Of a stretch of 64,000 bases of DNA, positions 29,263-41,490 are shown one piece after another. Made by a program: the position numbers and the translations under genes. The first letter of the stretch is position 1. Each line of letters starts with the position of its first letter. The stretch covers positions 328,290 to 392,289 of the forward strand of contig RQOL01000871.1 in NCBI GenBank assembly GCA_013076295.1. Direction: 5' to 3'. The notes beneath the pieces were generated by a model, which saw only the letters and a program-made list of their open reading frames with translations, had not been told where the DNA came from and did no database searches. The DNA is from Sanderia malayensis. Lineage: Eukaryota; Cnidaria; Scyphozoa; Semaeostomeae; Pelagiidae.

Positions 29263-30161
29263 CGTTTATACAAGCATGGTTTATTTTTGAAGTAATCAAA
29301 TACAAAGATAATATTGTGCAGATGCAGTATAAAGGTGTACAACTTGTGCAAGGATGGCTAGTGACTGGTCAAAAAAATGATGGCAAGGGTGGTCCACCAA
29401 TAGATGAATGGACTGCAAGGGATATCGAAGATTGTGAAGTCAATTTGCAGAGTTTGGTTAGCGACTTGCTTACATCGCTCAAAACAAGACTTCTTGAGGT
29501 AACTCCATTGCAAAAAACATTGATTGCTATGGACATTGATTCAATTGTCAGTCTTGTTCCTGGAAGAAGGAATGAAAAAGGCATTGTCAAAATTCATGAG
29601 GCTGCCTTAGAAAAGTTTGGTGATGTAGAGTTTGAAAAGTTCTACAAATACATTTGCAGCCAGAAGCACATAGTCAAACTTGCTGATTCAAAAGATATAA
29701 TCACTGAACCTGCATTATCACATGCTGCTCATCGTAAATTGAAAAATGTGCTAAAAGATATCATATGGAATCCAAAACAACTTGACTTATTGATGACGTG
29801 TCTTTTGGTTGTTTCGGGTGACAAGTTGGTACCTTTGTGCAAGGCATTTGACAAAGAAAAAGAAACAAGAGTTGAGTCCTTCAAAGATAGTATAGGACAG
29901 CAACAGGTTTTTGAGTCTGCTGATGTGGCAATGGCAAAAGGAGGGACTGAGGCAATAGTAGAAAGCCTCTATTCATCTATGAGAGCCCAAAAGATGTATG
30001 GTGGCCAAAGCACAGAAACCTTGGCATTGAGAACCAAGTTAGAATGGTCGATACCACCTGTAATTCAGGCAGATAAACTGATATATACTCCAAAGTTGTT
30101 GAACGTATTTCAAAATCTGATTCAACATTACCGTTCCTTCTTTAGATATATGAACAACTGA
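29244..30161 (+). CDS. TE-associated protein of unknown family
   Basis: 305 codons; the first ~15 overlap the end of the Penelope-like element, so the true frame likely enters near 29285 or later. It is mostly helical and charged: YKGVQLVQGWLVTGQ, WTARDIEDCEVNLQSLVSDL, VSLVPGRRNEKGIVKIHEAA, AKGGTEAIVESLYSSMRAQK and LALRTKLEWSIPPVIQADKL. The AKGGTEAIVE...GGQSTETLALRTK block resembles uncharacterised proteins linked to hAT/ZNF862-like sequences in cnidarians as I remember them; I cannot confirm this. The frame is unusually intact for this neighbourhood. A PHD finger follows 350 bases later. Confidence 0.45.
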   Translation: MKIYIETFIQAWFIFEVIKYKDNIVQMQYKGVQLVQGWLVTGQKNDGKGGPPIDEWTARDIEDCEVNLQSLVSDLLTSLKTRLLEVTPLQKTLIAMDIDSIVSLVPGRRNEKGIVKIHEAALEKFGDVEFEKFYKYICSQKHIVKLADSKDIITEPALSHAAHRKLKNVLKDIIWNPKQLDLLMTCLLVVSGDKLVPLCKAFDKEKETRVESFKDSIGQQQVFESADVAMAKGGTEAIVESLYSSMRAQKMYGGQSTETLALRTKLEWSIPPVIQADKLIYTPKLLNVFQNLIQHYRSFFRYMNN

Positions 30162-30510
30162 TATATACAAATAATGCTAACTAGACTAACTGTAGATTGT
30201 TAAAGGGCTCATGCAGCCAAAAATGACCTATTGTTTTTCTTGCTGAAATGGAGAGAAAAAGATCTGAGTATCACTATGAACCTATTTTGAGTGTTTTCTG
30301 ATGAGTATAAGTATGTTTTATTTAAGCTCAAACCCACCCATGTCTGTAAAAACGCGTGACGTCACAGTGATGATACAAGAATCGAGTTCTCATGGGGTTT
30401 TTATGGGAAATTTCGACCTCGCGTCACAATTTTTTTAATAACTTGAGATAGCGCAAAGCGATGATTCTCTCACCAGTGGCAAAAATACCGATGTTTTTAG
30501 ACACGGAACA

Positions 30511-30765
30511 TTGGTCTTGCTGGAAAGAAATGCAATTATATTTTTCAAAGCACATATTGCAAGAGTTCTGCTGGAGAAAAGATCTATATGCTTTTGCCCT
30601 GTATGCAACAAGCCTTGCTTGGAGGATGGTGAATTTGAAGATATGGAGCAAAACAGTGTGGAATGCAAAATTTGCAAGCTATGGCTACATTGGATTTGCA
30701 TTAATGTGAACTCAGCACCCGAAAACGACTTTATATGTGTATTGTGTAGCGACAGGACAAACTGA
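30511..30765 (+). CDS. PHD-type zinc finger fragment
   Basis: 84 codons. CFCPVCNKPC, then VECKICKLWLHWICINV and FICVLC give a Cys4-His-Cys3 pattern, ending DRTN and stop. It may be the last exon of the gene at 29244-30161 or a separate TE piece; 30162-30510 shows no bridging frame. Confidence 0.5.
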   Translation: MVLLERNAIIFFKAHIARVLLEKRSICFCPVCNKPCLEDGEFEDMEQNSVECKICKLWLHWICINVNSAPENDFICVLCSDRTN

Positions 30766-30874
30766 TTAGTAATTTTTCTGACTTCTACAACTTGGTAAAA
30801 TTATAGTCGTCAGATAAAATTTATATTCCAATCATATATTCTAGTCTTTTTAACTGTATATATAGTTATTGTTC

Positions 30875-31150
30875 TCATAATGGCTTCTTCAAATTCGTTA
30901 ATGCTGCACAGAGAGTAACAATATCATCACAAATCGGCAGAGGAATAATCGGAAGCTCGTTCTTGAGTATGCTATATTCTTTCATTCTCCTTATTGCTTT
31001 CTCCACGAAAATTCTGAGGTTGGCAACTTGGGAGGTTCGCGCAACAGCTGACTTGTTCATTTGAAAGTTACCTTGAGTAGATGGCGGTATAGTTGGAGTA
31101 CATTGGTAGTATGCCAAATAATCCTTTATCTTGAACCCTCTATCTGCCAT
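30875..31150 (-). pseudogene. DDE_4-type (Harbinger/ISL2EU-like) transposase C-terminal fragment
   Basis: Minus strand: MADRGFKIKDYLAYYQ (late catalytic Asp block), LNIPP-like TIPPSTQGNFQMNK, then LRIFVEKAIRRMKEY with the final Glu, and IVTLCAALTNLKKPL before the stop. It is a clean C-terminus without the rest of the gene, abutting the MULE fragment on the other strand. Confidence 0.7.
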
Positions 31151-32025
31151 TACTTGGTCATTGGGGAGAAGGCCACTTGCAAAACCGCAGTTTTCCGTTA
31201 TGAAAATGTCTCATTCGTTTTTAAAAGGGGAGAATGGAAACATTAAGCAGGCGCCTTTGATAATGGTTTTATTGTCGAGACGGAAGTCTAAAGATTACGT
31301 TGCAGTGTTCAGAGCAAACCTTCAGGCAATGATTGACGAGACGTCAATTGAAAAGGCAGTTTTAGATTTTGAAGCTGCTGCCTGGAGAGCATGCAGAAAA
31401 GTTCTAACCAGCAACATTCAGGGCTGCTCATTCCATTGGACCCAAGCCATTTGGAGAAAGGTGCAAAATCTTGGACTTGCCACCACATACAAGAATATTC
31501 CAGCAATCCGCGACTACATTAGATCCATCATGGCACTTCCGTTCCTACCTTCAGAGCACATTATACCAGCATTCGAGCATCTTTAACAAAGATCAACTGC
31601 TGTAGTTGCTGGTCTGGTGCAATATGTTAATGATACATGGATGCAAAGCAGTAAGTGGTCACCAGACACATGGTCCGTTTATAATCAGCCTGTAAGGACC
31701 AATAATGATGTGGAAAGCTGGCATCGTCGCTGGAATAACATGTCGGGAAGGAGCTCCATCCAGTTTTATCTGTTGCTCCCTTTGCTGCATGAAAAGTCTC
31801 GCTTTGTTACCCTACAAGCCACTTGAAAAAACCTTCAAGGGAACTAAACTGTGTGATGGAAAGAAACTTGTTGGGAAAGGTCGTTTGACGGATAAGGCCA
31901 TAAATACACTGCAAAACCATTATGGCATTGCAATAAGGCAAAATGTTGGAAATTTGTATGCTATGAATAATTCAGTAATTACAATATTGCACCATTGTTC
32001 TGACATTGCTGATAATGAGAAGTGA
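31140..32025 (+). pseudogene. Mutator-type (MULE) transposase fragment
   Basis: Three frames in order: 31140-31586 with FLKGENGNIKQAPLIMVLL, AVLDFEAAAWRACRKV (catalytic Asp) and GCSFHWTQAIWRKVQNLGL; 31617-31826 with TWSVYNQPVRTNNDVESWH, the C-terminal MULE helices; 31840-32025 with LVGKGRLTDKAINTLQNHYG, IAIRQNVGN. The last piece belongs to the second family also seen at 23204-23480. Stops and frame changes separate them. Confidence 0.75.
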
Positions 32026-32720
32026 CATTTATACTGTCCAAGAATTCAAGGTACCTGGTGCAAATGGTGGCTGGATAAAGTCAATCATACAACAAAATAC
32101 AAAAATAACATAAACTTGCCACTAGCAATAAAGAAAGTCCCTCAAAAATGAGATGTTCAACAATTCTACCATTTTTAGTTAATTATCAATTAATTCTGAC
32201 GAGCGCCCAATTTTAGAACACAATGTAAAATTCTCCATTTATGGTGATGTAGTCACTTTTTGATAGCCATTTTGGTTCATTTGTAGAGACACCTGTCAAT
32301 AACACTTGTTGAAAATTTCATGGACCTATCTTCAGTAAAACTTGAGATATTTTGATAATGCCAAAACCTATCTTTTGATTTGTTAAGGACAATAAAAAGT
32401 CACTGATGCATGTACTTGGCACATTTTTGCAAAATCATTATGTTTCAATCACTACTTAATGTTTTCAGCTTGAAAAAGCATTCAAAGCAGTCATTTTGAT
32501 GAAAATAGATTATATGGTATCCTACCACCTTAAGCAATAAAATGTTTGCTAATTTCCACAAACAACGCATGGACACCAACTCAGAAAAGGTTGCCATTGA
32601 ATTTATTAAAAGATCAGAGAGGCGCAAAAACTATTTTGGAAGATTTTAAGCCCATAAACACATTTCAGAGTTAAACTAATTTCTGTTGAATTTGATTGAT
32701 TCATCATTTTTTGTAATCAT
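32026..32720. other. No gene recognised
   Basis: AT-rich sequence without supported frames. Confidence 0.5.
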
Positions 32721-32729
32721 TGAAAATGT

Positions 32730-33480
32730 ACCCTTTTGAGCAGCTGCCCCCGCCGCCTCAAAATGCTTCCGGCGCCCCTGCAGAGGGCAATATTGACCAT
32801 GCTTGGGTTTGTGGAATTTACTTTGTCTTAGTTGTATTTATTCACAATTTTCGCCCTACGGATTGCTCTGATTGGGATGTCAAATGGAAATTATCTGTTT
32901 TACATCTTTTAAACCAGATACATATGTTTCCTTGATGTCCAGGTCAAAAAAGTGACGACCCACTGCATCCTGACTTCATCCTTAGTCTATTTAATTTTGC
33001 ATTGTCTCCGGAAAGAAGAGAATTAAAGGGAAACTGGACAGGTATAAGTCAGCTGAGACAACCAAATTTAAAAGATCTCTGTCCAATCCAAGGTCTTCTT
33101 CAAGCATCAACGAGAAAGAACCAAATTTAAATCAAGCACCTTCTTCCTTGTTGTCACTGAGCAAAGCTGAGCTGATTGCCAAAATAGAGAAACTTCAGAA
33201 AATTAGCATTAGCCATGAAAATTAAAAAATGGAGTAGCAGAAAGAGATCTCATCCTTAAAGGAAGACAACATATCACTGAGGTCAGAGGTTTTCCAATTG
33301 AGGACTGATTTGTTATCTTTTGAGCAATGTACTCTGGAACATGACAATAATAAGGTTTCTTTTCTTACTGGCTTGCCTAATCACAAGCTCCTTATGAAAA
33401 CTCTTGGCTTGATCGGACCTTACACGCAGTCCCATCACCACCAGCGTAATGTACAGAAGGCGAGTGACAAGTTTCAAAAG
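32730..33480 (+). pseudogene. THAP/DDE transposase remnant
   Basis: Related to 63090-63430. Near 32790: NIDHAWVCGIYFV, the end of a THAP finger in which the C-x2-H of the other copy has lost its His. At 33298-33480: FEQCTLEHDNNKVSFLTGL, then LLMKTLGLIGPYTQSHHHQR, the segment before the DDE_4 helix-turn-helix. Stops between. Confidence 0.55.
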
Positions 33481-33980
33481 GGGCGCTCTCCTTCGGCGCC
33501 GTTATCGCGGCCGCCATTTTGCCACTCATTTCAGGCCAGATTTCAAAAATCTGGACTAATTGGTAAGAATAAAAGAAGCAGCAAGGAAGGATTCAGAGAA
33601 GGCAAGGTTGTTGAGGAGAAAGAAAAGGGGGCAAAAGAAATCGAAAGGCGGCAATGAAAAAGTGTCTTACTGGTGCTTTTGAAGTTGGGAAACAACAAGA
33701 AGCATATGCAATAGGGACTCAAGTGAATGCTGAAGCAAACCCTGGATTACAGAAAAAAATACCAAGCAGAAAAGGAAGTGCAAGGCAGCAGATTTAGCAC
33801 CTCCATTTGAGGTTATTGTAAGGAAACAGTAATCTTTGTCAAAGGTCAGGCCACAGGAAATAGGGATACCTGAAACACTGAATGTGCCCAAAATCACATT
33901 TGTAGATGAAAAACATATCGAAACAATTAGAACAATTAACAGAAAGTGATAAATCAGGTATTTAATTAACACATTGTTTT
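33481..33980. other. No gene recognised
   Basis: Contains a GC-rich patch (GGCGCCGTTATCGCGGCCGCC, 33496-33516) and a Lys/Glu-rich open stretch that ends at 33657. No family. Confidence 0.4.
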
Positions 33981-33984
33981 GGAT

Positions 33985-34135
33985 TTTGAAGCAGCCATGT
34001 GGAAAGCATGCAGAAAAGTAATTCCTGATGCCAACATACAAGGTTGCTGCTTTCATTGGACTCAAGCAGTTTGGAGAAAAGTTCAGCAGATTGATCTTCA
34101 AACATCATTGGTTCTTACAGCAAAAAGTGTAATCT
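33985..34135 (+). pseudogene. MULE transposase fragment
   Basis: Reads [20 protein letters not shown] and [18 protein letters not shown], the same block as 31366-31480, then a stop. Confidence 0.7.
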
Positions 34136-35261
34136 TGTAAGCGATATTTTTTCGTATATTTTACTATAGCTAGTATATATATGTTATCTTTCATTTAATA
34201 ATTCTTAACTGTTCAGCAGTCCGGAGATTCTATAAATAGTTTCTTACGAGGATTAATTCACTTGGAGGAGAATCTTTCGAGACAAAAAGATCTCTCAAAA
34301 CGAATCGATTTTTCGGGAATTTTTCTTTAAAAGAAAAGGACTCCCAAAAATTATAGTTTAGGCTATAGAGAAGATCATATGCTGCTGAAAAGTATATATA
34401 TCTTGGAGTAGCTACCATAACTACTGTGGCTGAAATAGCTACTGGTGCAAGAAGCACTGATGTTGAAACGTTTCGATGCGACTGTTCAAAAATTATGATA
34501 GAAAGCATTCGGCAAATTAAGAGCAGATTTGACATCAAAGCTGACTACGATGACATGGTATTTCACCACAGAATACATCAAAGCTTCATCCGCCCTCATT
34601 AGCACTAGTCATAGCTAAGTTGGAAAGAAATGTCAAATTTTAAAGAAGGAAATTTGCCCAAAAAAAGAAAAAATAAGGAAATCTCGTTTTCAAAAAGTGG
34701 AAGCCCTGGTTGCTGATGTTATTTCAAACATTCCTATGCTAATTGCAGAAGGAAAGAAATTTGGGAAAGTAAGAAAACCCAAATTGCCGTACCATTTTTT
34801 GCCAAGGTAAAAAATTTGCAATGGCAAAGACACAGGAAAAACAAAAAATGAAGTCTTTGAATGATGATCAACATAAAAAGAAAGAAAGACTCACAAATGA
34901 AACAAAAAGTGTCCTTGAAAAATAGTTTACAGGTATAATTTCTAGTTGAGCAACAATTATTATTGTCATTATTGTTGTGGATATTCAACATGACATAGTA
35001 CAAACCAAAACGAACCAAAATCTTACGACTTCACTCACAATTTTTACAAAGCACAATAGAAACAATTTTTTGTAGTCACTCAAAAAGAAACCAAAACTGT
35101 GGCAATTAAGCTGAACTGTGGCATTTAAGCTGACAATTGGATAAATGCCAACTACTGGGCTTCACACAAAAATAGAAGTGCCCATCTTCAAAGCATACAA
35201 AAGGGTGGACACAACATTGATTGGCATTCTTCGGTATGTGTAATGGACTAAAATTTACCTT
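34136..35261. other. No intact gene; degenerate TE sequence
   Basis: Near 34420-34590 a degenerate frame reads EIATGARSTDVETFRCD and SKIMIESIRQIKSRFD, similar in style to TE-encoded helical proteins but not assignable. The remainder is AT-rich and noncoding. Confidence 0.4.
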
Positions 35262-37428
35262 TTGCCATAGAGCTGTTGACTTGTTATATTTGCACAAGTG
35301 AAAGACAGTATGATGTATATTACGAAGAATATGTTACCTTAATTGTGCTGTATTACAAACCATGATACAGTTGGACTGAAAGAGCACTGACTACTTCAAT
35401 GAAAGAACTTCAAGATCTTGCTTTTGATTTACAGAAACCTGCAAAAAAGACATAGGTTGAGATATTTCACTTCATCTCCACATTTAAAGATAAAATAGAT
35501 TACTTCAAATATCTGAACAAAAGCTATTCTGATGTTGTATACTATCAGTTCAAAAAAGTATTAGCAAAATGGTCGAAACAGCTTCAGAAAACATGTTTTA
35601 TCATCCATGAAATCATTGCCGTCAGCCAAGTAAACATATTAATGCTATCTCTGGAAATGCAATTGCCAGTGGTGGTGGCAAATTTGTGGCAAAATATTTG
35701 AAGGCATGGTAGATGCAGAAAAGCAGTGATGTTATCAATCTAATAAAATCATAAATTTAAGAACAAAAATTAACTGGTTGGTTCCAGGTATTGACTTCTC
35801 AATACACACAGCAATAAAGAAAGGAACTGCATACAAGTATTCAGAAATCTACTGTTCACCACAGCTTCAAAAATCCTGTCAATAAATACTATCATTCAAA
35901 AGTTGTTCATAGAATCAAGAACATACCTGCCAAGTATCCAAATCTTTTTCAAGATAAACATATGACTTACTCTGGCTGTACTTTGACATTTTGTATCTAT
36001 GGGAAGAAAACAAGTTTATATGAAGTTATTTTTGTTGTGGTAACATACGTTGCTCTTTTAAATAGCATGTCCCAGTCTGAAAAGCATGTCTTGTGTACCA
36101 CAAGGTGAAATCAAAGATTCGTTATGTGCACACCAAAAAACAAGTGGTGCAAAAACTGATTCTTGAAGCAGAAATAAAAAGGCATTTAGGGTCATCCTGT
36201 GTCACCTGCTACACATTCTGGTACTTCATGTATGCTAATGAGATATGAGATCAATCTCCAGTATGGCTTAAAGCCTATCCAATATTATCTAGAGGCAAAA
36301 TTGTGGTAGAGAGCAACCCCCTAGAAATCAAACATTCATTTAAAAAGAAGTTCATGACTATATTTTGCAAAACTTTACTGTTATTTCTAAAAAGACCTTG
36401 AAAAAAACTATTGTCTTTGAAACAAAACATTAATAAACCTAAGACAACTGAACATCTATCAAACAATTCAAAAACATATGACATCTTAAAGCAAGCTGTA
36501 TATATTTATGTGTCTCCAAAACAAAAAGTGTTCAGTGATGTTTATCTCATTGTACAAGCTTTTTCATCAGACTGGGAACTGGTGGGGCTTAAGGCCAGCA
36601 TCTTTATCTCCATTAGGGTATAATGCTTTAACTGTTATTGTTTCCTTACATTGAAGGGATATTAAGAAACACAAATTGACAGTTGCTCTTTGTACAAGGG
36701 TCTCATTCAATCATCCAGATGACATTGTTTGGCTGCCCATGACAGAATAATAACACTCGACAAGTGCTTCTGTCCTACTCATGGCTAATGCGATATCAAT
36801 ACATATACTACTTGACTGTATATTGTTTTATTGGTGTAAAAAGAAGCTGTCTCATAAAAGCTTGCTAAGTAATAATCACTTGAATATTCAAACTTGTTTT
36901 TGTTATATGCAATAACCTTCAACTTGTTGAAGTTTGCATTAATTGGTATAGATATAGATTGTATATGCATTCAAGCTTGTGTATTTCTTTAAAAAAGGTA
37001 AAATTTATTGGTCATTATGACATGACAGGTGTTTTGCAGTTAACTTGGTGAAGCCATGTTTGCCTGCATCCACCAAAATAATTCCAAACAACTTCATAAA
37101 CAGCATGGTTGAAAGAACTCATCACCATGCTTGACAAATCTGGGTGAAATGGCAGTTCCTCATTTTCAGCTATCGGATTTTTATGTGAGGCAGTTGACAT
37201 ACGTATTTGAAGAATTCTTCAAAATCATCTTTCCCGTGCCTCTCTATCATCAGTTAGTTGCTTTGAAATACTTTTGTGCATCTCTGGTATAACATCTTTT
37301 TCATACGTGGCCACCATACTGTTGTTGACCAGAAGTACGTGAAATATGTTATGTATTCCTTCCCAAAAACGTTTATATTTAAAAAATATTTTTAGAAACC
37401 CACCCTGTTCTCGTCAAAACCACTCTTT
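35262..37428. mobile_element. Decayed interspersed repeat X, copy 2
   Basis: Second copy of 1862-3545 with about 480 extra bases, including 36242-36560 not seen in copy 1. It ends at GGCCTAA where repeat R1 begins. It contains shared degenerate frames such as KQVVQKLILEAEIKRHLGS (near 36135) and, on the minus strand, KNPIAENEELPFHPDLSS (37100-37190). Stops are frequent in both copies. Confidence 0.65.
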
Positions 37429-38190
37429 GGCCTAAGGAAAAGGCCTGGCATGACTTCATCGTATCATCAAAATAACAATATAACAGCGCTAATAATAAAA
37501 AACCAAGCAATTTTATTAATTTATAACCTCATTGTCCAATGCACATTCTGGGTTTGGTGTCTTGGGCTGCCAATAGATCCATTTTTCTTGCTGGCCAATC
37601 TTTGGAATCGAGTCAACCAGTCAAGCAGCAAGCGAGCAATTTCTGTTACCCCACCAACACCAACACAACGGATCATAACACCACGCACGTGTTTTTTGCC
37701 GCTTCAGTTCAACTAGCCTCTTTCGCACGTTTCGGCCAATCAAAATTATTTGGCATGATTCGCCAAAGGGACCGGTCATTATTAATGCCGGGTAGGGGAC
37801 CAGAAGATATTTGGAGAGGTCACCAAAAATTTTGGAGCTTAAAAGAGGGGCACCAAAGTTACAGCTTAAAAAAGAGGCCACTTTCAGCAGATGTTGCTTA
37901 AAAAAGGGCCACTTTCAGCAGATGCAACTTTTTTAAGTCAGGCTTGCCCTCCCCTCTTTTTACCCATCAGACGATATTTCATTGCATGCTATCCTCTCAT
38001 TTTGTCAAATTACTCCGCGTTATGTTTTCATATTTTCTAATAAAGCGTACTCCCAGCTGTCCAGCATTGTTCTACAAGCCAACCGTCATCGACAAATTAT
38101 TGGACCAATAAACCAAGTGGGAAACTTGAAATTTCGGATCACAACTTGCGGAACCATTTCTTTGCAAAAAGCTGCTAGCCTGAAACATGC
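37429..38190. repeat. Interspersed repeat R1, copy 2
   Basis: Copy of 13795-15035, shorter because it lacks the T-rich and TTTGAATC tracts. It directly follows repeat X copy 2. Confidence 0.7.
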
Positions 38191-38317
38191 AAGGAAGCCA
38201 ATATTAGCCAAAGATGAAGAGTTGTCACTCCCAAGTAAAGCAACGAGTTAATACGTGGATGGCATCTTCAAGATATTCAAGAATCCGTTCAAACAATTAT
38301 TTACGATTCATACTTTC

Positions 38318-38500
38318 TTAAAGAGTGAAAATGGCAACATAAATCAAGCAAGAGTCAAGGCTGTTGCTATTGAGAATACAGATAGAGAAAGGTCCAGGAT
38401 ACAGAACTAAAGATACATTACAGCAACGATAAGGCAATTCACAAGTACATTGGTTCTTTAATGGCCTGGCCATTTTTTCGCATGCCATGAATTGCAAGAC
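38318..38500 (+). pseudogene. MULE transposase remnant
   Basis: FLKSENGNINQ (cf. 31215-31245) and IHKYIGSLMAWPFF (cf. the 31510-31545 RSIMALPFLP block), with stops between. Confidence 0.4.
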
Positions 38501-40240
38501 AGGTGGCTTCATAAAAACCCAACACATTAGGGAATTCACAGACAACTTACTCGGGGGTGTGTGTAAGCTAGGCTAAACATCAGAGCAAAAGGTTTTTGGA
38601 GGCATGGCTAGTCACAATTTTTTATTCACGTGTCATTTGAAAACGAACGCTGATGGTGCAAGAGAATTCACTCCAACTCAAATGATGGAGAAGAAGCATG
38701 AAATGAAAGAAGTTATTACCGGAAGCATGAAAAGAAAAAAAGTGTGACAACCGAATAGTGAACATGGAACAGGAAACATTTATAGCATTGATCTTTTTAT
38801 TCACAAGGGGATGGACAACGAAAACATTGCATTCTTCAAAATGCTTGCCCCAAATGTCAGGGTGAAAAAGGGAGAGGTGTGCTGATATTACAAGATCAAA
38901 TGTAAACTTTCTTCCATTGCATTATAAAATAATCTATTATGTGTCTTGGGTAATTTCAGTGTAGCATGCTATGCAGTTTTAATTTAAATAAAACATATAT
39001 CTCCACTTTCATCGATTTTTTTATGCTAAATGAAAGCTAAAGATGTACCAATTGGTTTGATGCTTGGCTTCATCTGACAAGTATAAGTTAGTTTAATTTC
39101 ATCTTGAATCAGGCCACTTTTTGCGAAAAATATCGCAACGCTGTGACGTCACAGTGATGACCCAAAAAAATTTTCCAATGGAGGTCAATGGAATTTTTCG
39201 AACTTTTTCTGGTTTTATTTTAATAACTCCACTCAGGGTGGAAATATTTGAGCTCCGGCGGAACCACTATAAATGCGAATCTTTTAGCAGGCACTTTGAA
39301 AATAATTTGTGTGGTTTCTTCAACGTCCGAGACACAATTTGTTTTTGAAAATAGGTACCTCTGAAAAATCAAGACGTCATCCCGCGTCCCCATTGCTTCT
39401 TCGAGTGTCTGTGACACAACACGTAGCTCTGATTTCGCTTATCCCAGCTGTTACTTTTTGTAATAACTTGCTTTAACTTAAAAGTACAAATATCGAATTA
39501 ATTTTCGGCACTTCAGAAATGAAAATTCCTTCGATATCATGCCCAAAAACTCAAACTTCTGACATTTTCATTGTTGATTTCGGTCGGCACGGGCCTAACC
39601 ACTCAGGGGGGAAGAAGGCTTCGGCCCGGCCCGAGTAAAGCTGAGAGTCACACTTTGGGTTACGAGCTCGTTTACTGCATCTATTGCAGGAATAGCGTTT
39701 AATTTTAGCTTTTTAATCTCATCTTTAATTCTTTCCCAACATCTCTCTTTACTTCAAAGCAGAAATGAGCGCTATAATGAACAAAATCCTGCTATCCTGG
39801 TCGGTGGGTGCGAATGATGTCTGTCTGCTGAACTCCTTAAAAGACCTTCTTTTGTTTGATTGGTCTTGAAATAACATCCTTGTGGAAATTCTTCAAAAGG
39901 GAGGTAAAACAATGTTAATAATAAGAACTAGGACAATTTTGTTACCTGTGTAGCATGTTTTTTGCCTTTGCTGTCTTTCAATGCCGTCTTTCTTTGGTGT
40001 CGTTCTCTTCTTGGTCCTGTCTTTCTCGTTCTCTTCCTATCTCTGTTCTGCTGTCTTGTGTCTTCTCCTCGCCCCCACCCCAAGCGCCTCGCCTCCACAC
40101 AACAAGACGGGCTAGGCACAGATGGGCACAGAGGAAAAATAAAAAATGTTTCAACTCAAATGTCCATTTTATTTAACACAATTGACCAATCAGCACACTT
40201 AGGCTTCCTTCACACGACACCGTTTTCATTTCGCTTCGGA
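38501..40240. other. No gene recognised
   Basis: A CTGTGACGTCACAGTGATGA word at 39140-39159 recurs, one base different, at 30356-30375 (GCGTGACGTCACAGTGATGA), with loosely similar surroundings, so a diffuse repeat is likely. Open frames at 39928-40261 on both strands are compositionally odd and lack motifs. Confidence 0.45.
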
Positions 40241-40245
40241 TTCCA

Positions 40246-40612
40246 GGAGAGGGGGGGCTAAATTGAGAGAGGGGGCTTAATAAATATTTTGTAATAGAAA
40301 ACCATTTTCAGTGGTGGAAATACATTAAATAATACATGAAATACATTATTCAATGAAGTCTGTGTGAAAAACGTTTATATCTGCAATACTTAAGCCTAAA
40401 TAATTTGAATTTGAATTTGTTGAGAAGTATTGAACAACCAATGAATAAAATGGAAATCTCAGTTGTTTGTCAAGTTTACTTATTTTGGCATCAGTGAAGA
40501 TTGGGGGGGGCTAAATTGAGAGGGGGGGGTTATTAAATTTTTCCTTCTGAAAAGGGGGGCTAATTAGAGAGGGGGGCTTAATTGAGAGGGGGGCTTAATA
40601 GAGAATTTACGG
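40246..40612. repeat. G-rich MITE fragment
   Basis: Repeated GAGAGGGGGGCTTAATT-like words and an end TTTACGGTA related to the 87-bp MITE at 19935-20021. The opposite end is not recognisable. Confidence 0.45.
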
Positions 40613-40666
40613 TAGTTAAATGGGGTTTCACAACTGGGTTACTCTAACTCGATTACAAAAATGGTA

Positions 40667-41490
40667 CCTTAGGTGTATTTAAATTCGCGCTGTACTATTT
40701 TTCGCGCACCCCCGACTGCGTGAAATTAAGTACTGCGCGAAAATTGAGCTGCGCGAAAAAGGCCACGCATGCGCATAACGCAAAGGCAGGATATCGTCGT
40801 AAATTCAACGAGAAAGTATTTTATGCTATTGCAATTTTAATGCCATATGTAGAAAAGAAGAGATAAAAGCTGCAACTTAGAAGATATCAAGAGTGGCTTT
40901 TGCTAGCCGATGTTTTTAAGGGCCAATGGACAGAATGTGAAACAGTTGGTGCTTAAAAATAACGGGAAAGGGGTTCCAGTGCCAAACAACATGACCCATG
41001 TTTACCACCCCCTTGATCTCACAGTAAATAAAAGTTGCAAGGCATTTCTCCGTAAAGAGTCGCAAAACTGGCTTGCAGAACAAGTCCAGCAGCAAATTCA
41101 AAATAGTTGTGAAGCAGAACAAGTTAAAGTAGACTTGAATATCAGCATTTTGAAGCCGATACAGGCAAAGTGGTTGACATCTTTTTATGACCGCATGCAA
41201 AACCGACCAGATTAGCTGGCAAAGGGTTTAAGAGGGCTGGGATTATAGATTTCTTGGCAAAAGAGCGCCAGTATGAAGACCCATTCTTATAAAAATGTTA
41301 CTTTTAGTCAAGAGTAACTTTCAGAAATATATTTTCGTTTGAACTGAGTTGTTGTATCATTCTGTCTACTTGCTCGTGTGCGCGAATTCAAGACTGCGCG
41401 AAAATATGAAAAATTTGTGCGCGAATTTAAAATGCGCGAATTCAAGTACGCGTGAATTATAATACACCACGAAATTTAATACACCTAAGG
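40667..41490 (+). mobile_element. Tigger/pogo-type DNA transposon remnant, 824 bp
   Basis: The ends CCTTAGGTGTATTTAAATT and its near inverse are flanked by TA on both sides (40665-40666, 41491-41492), the mariner/pogo target. Subterminal GCGCGAA words repeat at both ends. It holds a fragment of a pogo-type transposase and is absent from copy A of repeat S at 17210. Confidence 0.85.
40903..41215 (+). pseudogene. Pogo/Tigger DDE transposase C-terminal fragment
   Basis: LLLADVFKGQWT (second Asp block) lies in one frame just before the main frame, which reads NVKQLVLKNNGKGV, then PNNMTHVYHPLDLTVNK (third Asp block) and KAFLRKESQNWLAEQVQQQI. A one-base shift separates the blocks, and everything upstream of the second Asp is gone. 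Confidence 0.8.

Larger units (their letters stand above)
27602..29275 (+). mobile_element. Penelope-like element, 5'-truncated
   Basis: It carries the RT C-terminus and a GIY-YIG endonuclease, the defining pair of these elements, then a T-rich 3' region (28790-29220). It begins inside RT, so more than half of the protein is missing. At the left junction a ~19-bp word (AATAATATTATAAAAATAT) occurs twice (27601-27619 and 27632-27650). The right end is near 29275. Confidence 0.75.

Noticed and set aside
39928..40261. Open frames on both strands
   Set aside because: Overlapping low-complexity Ser/Arg-rich products with no motif.
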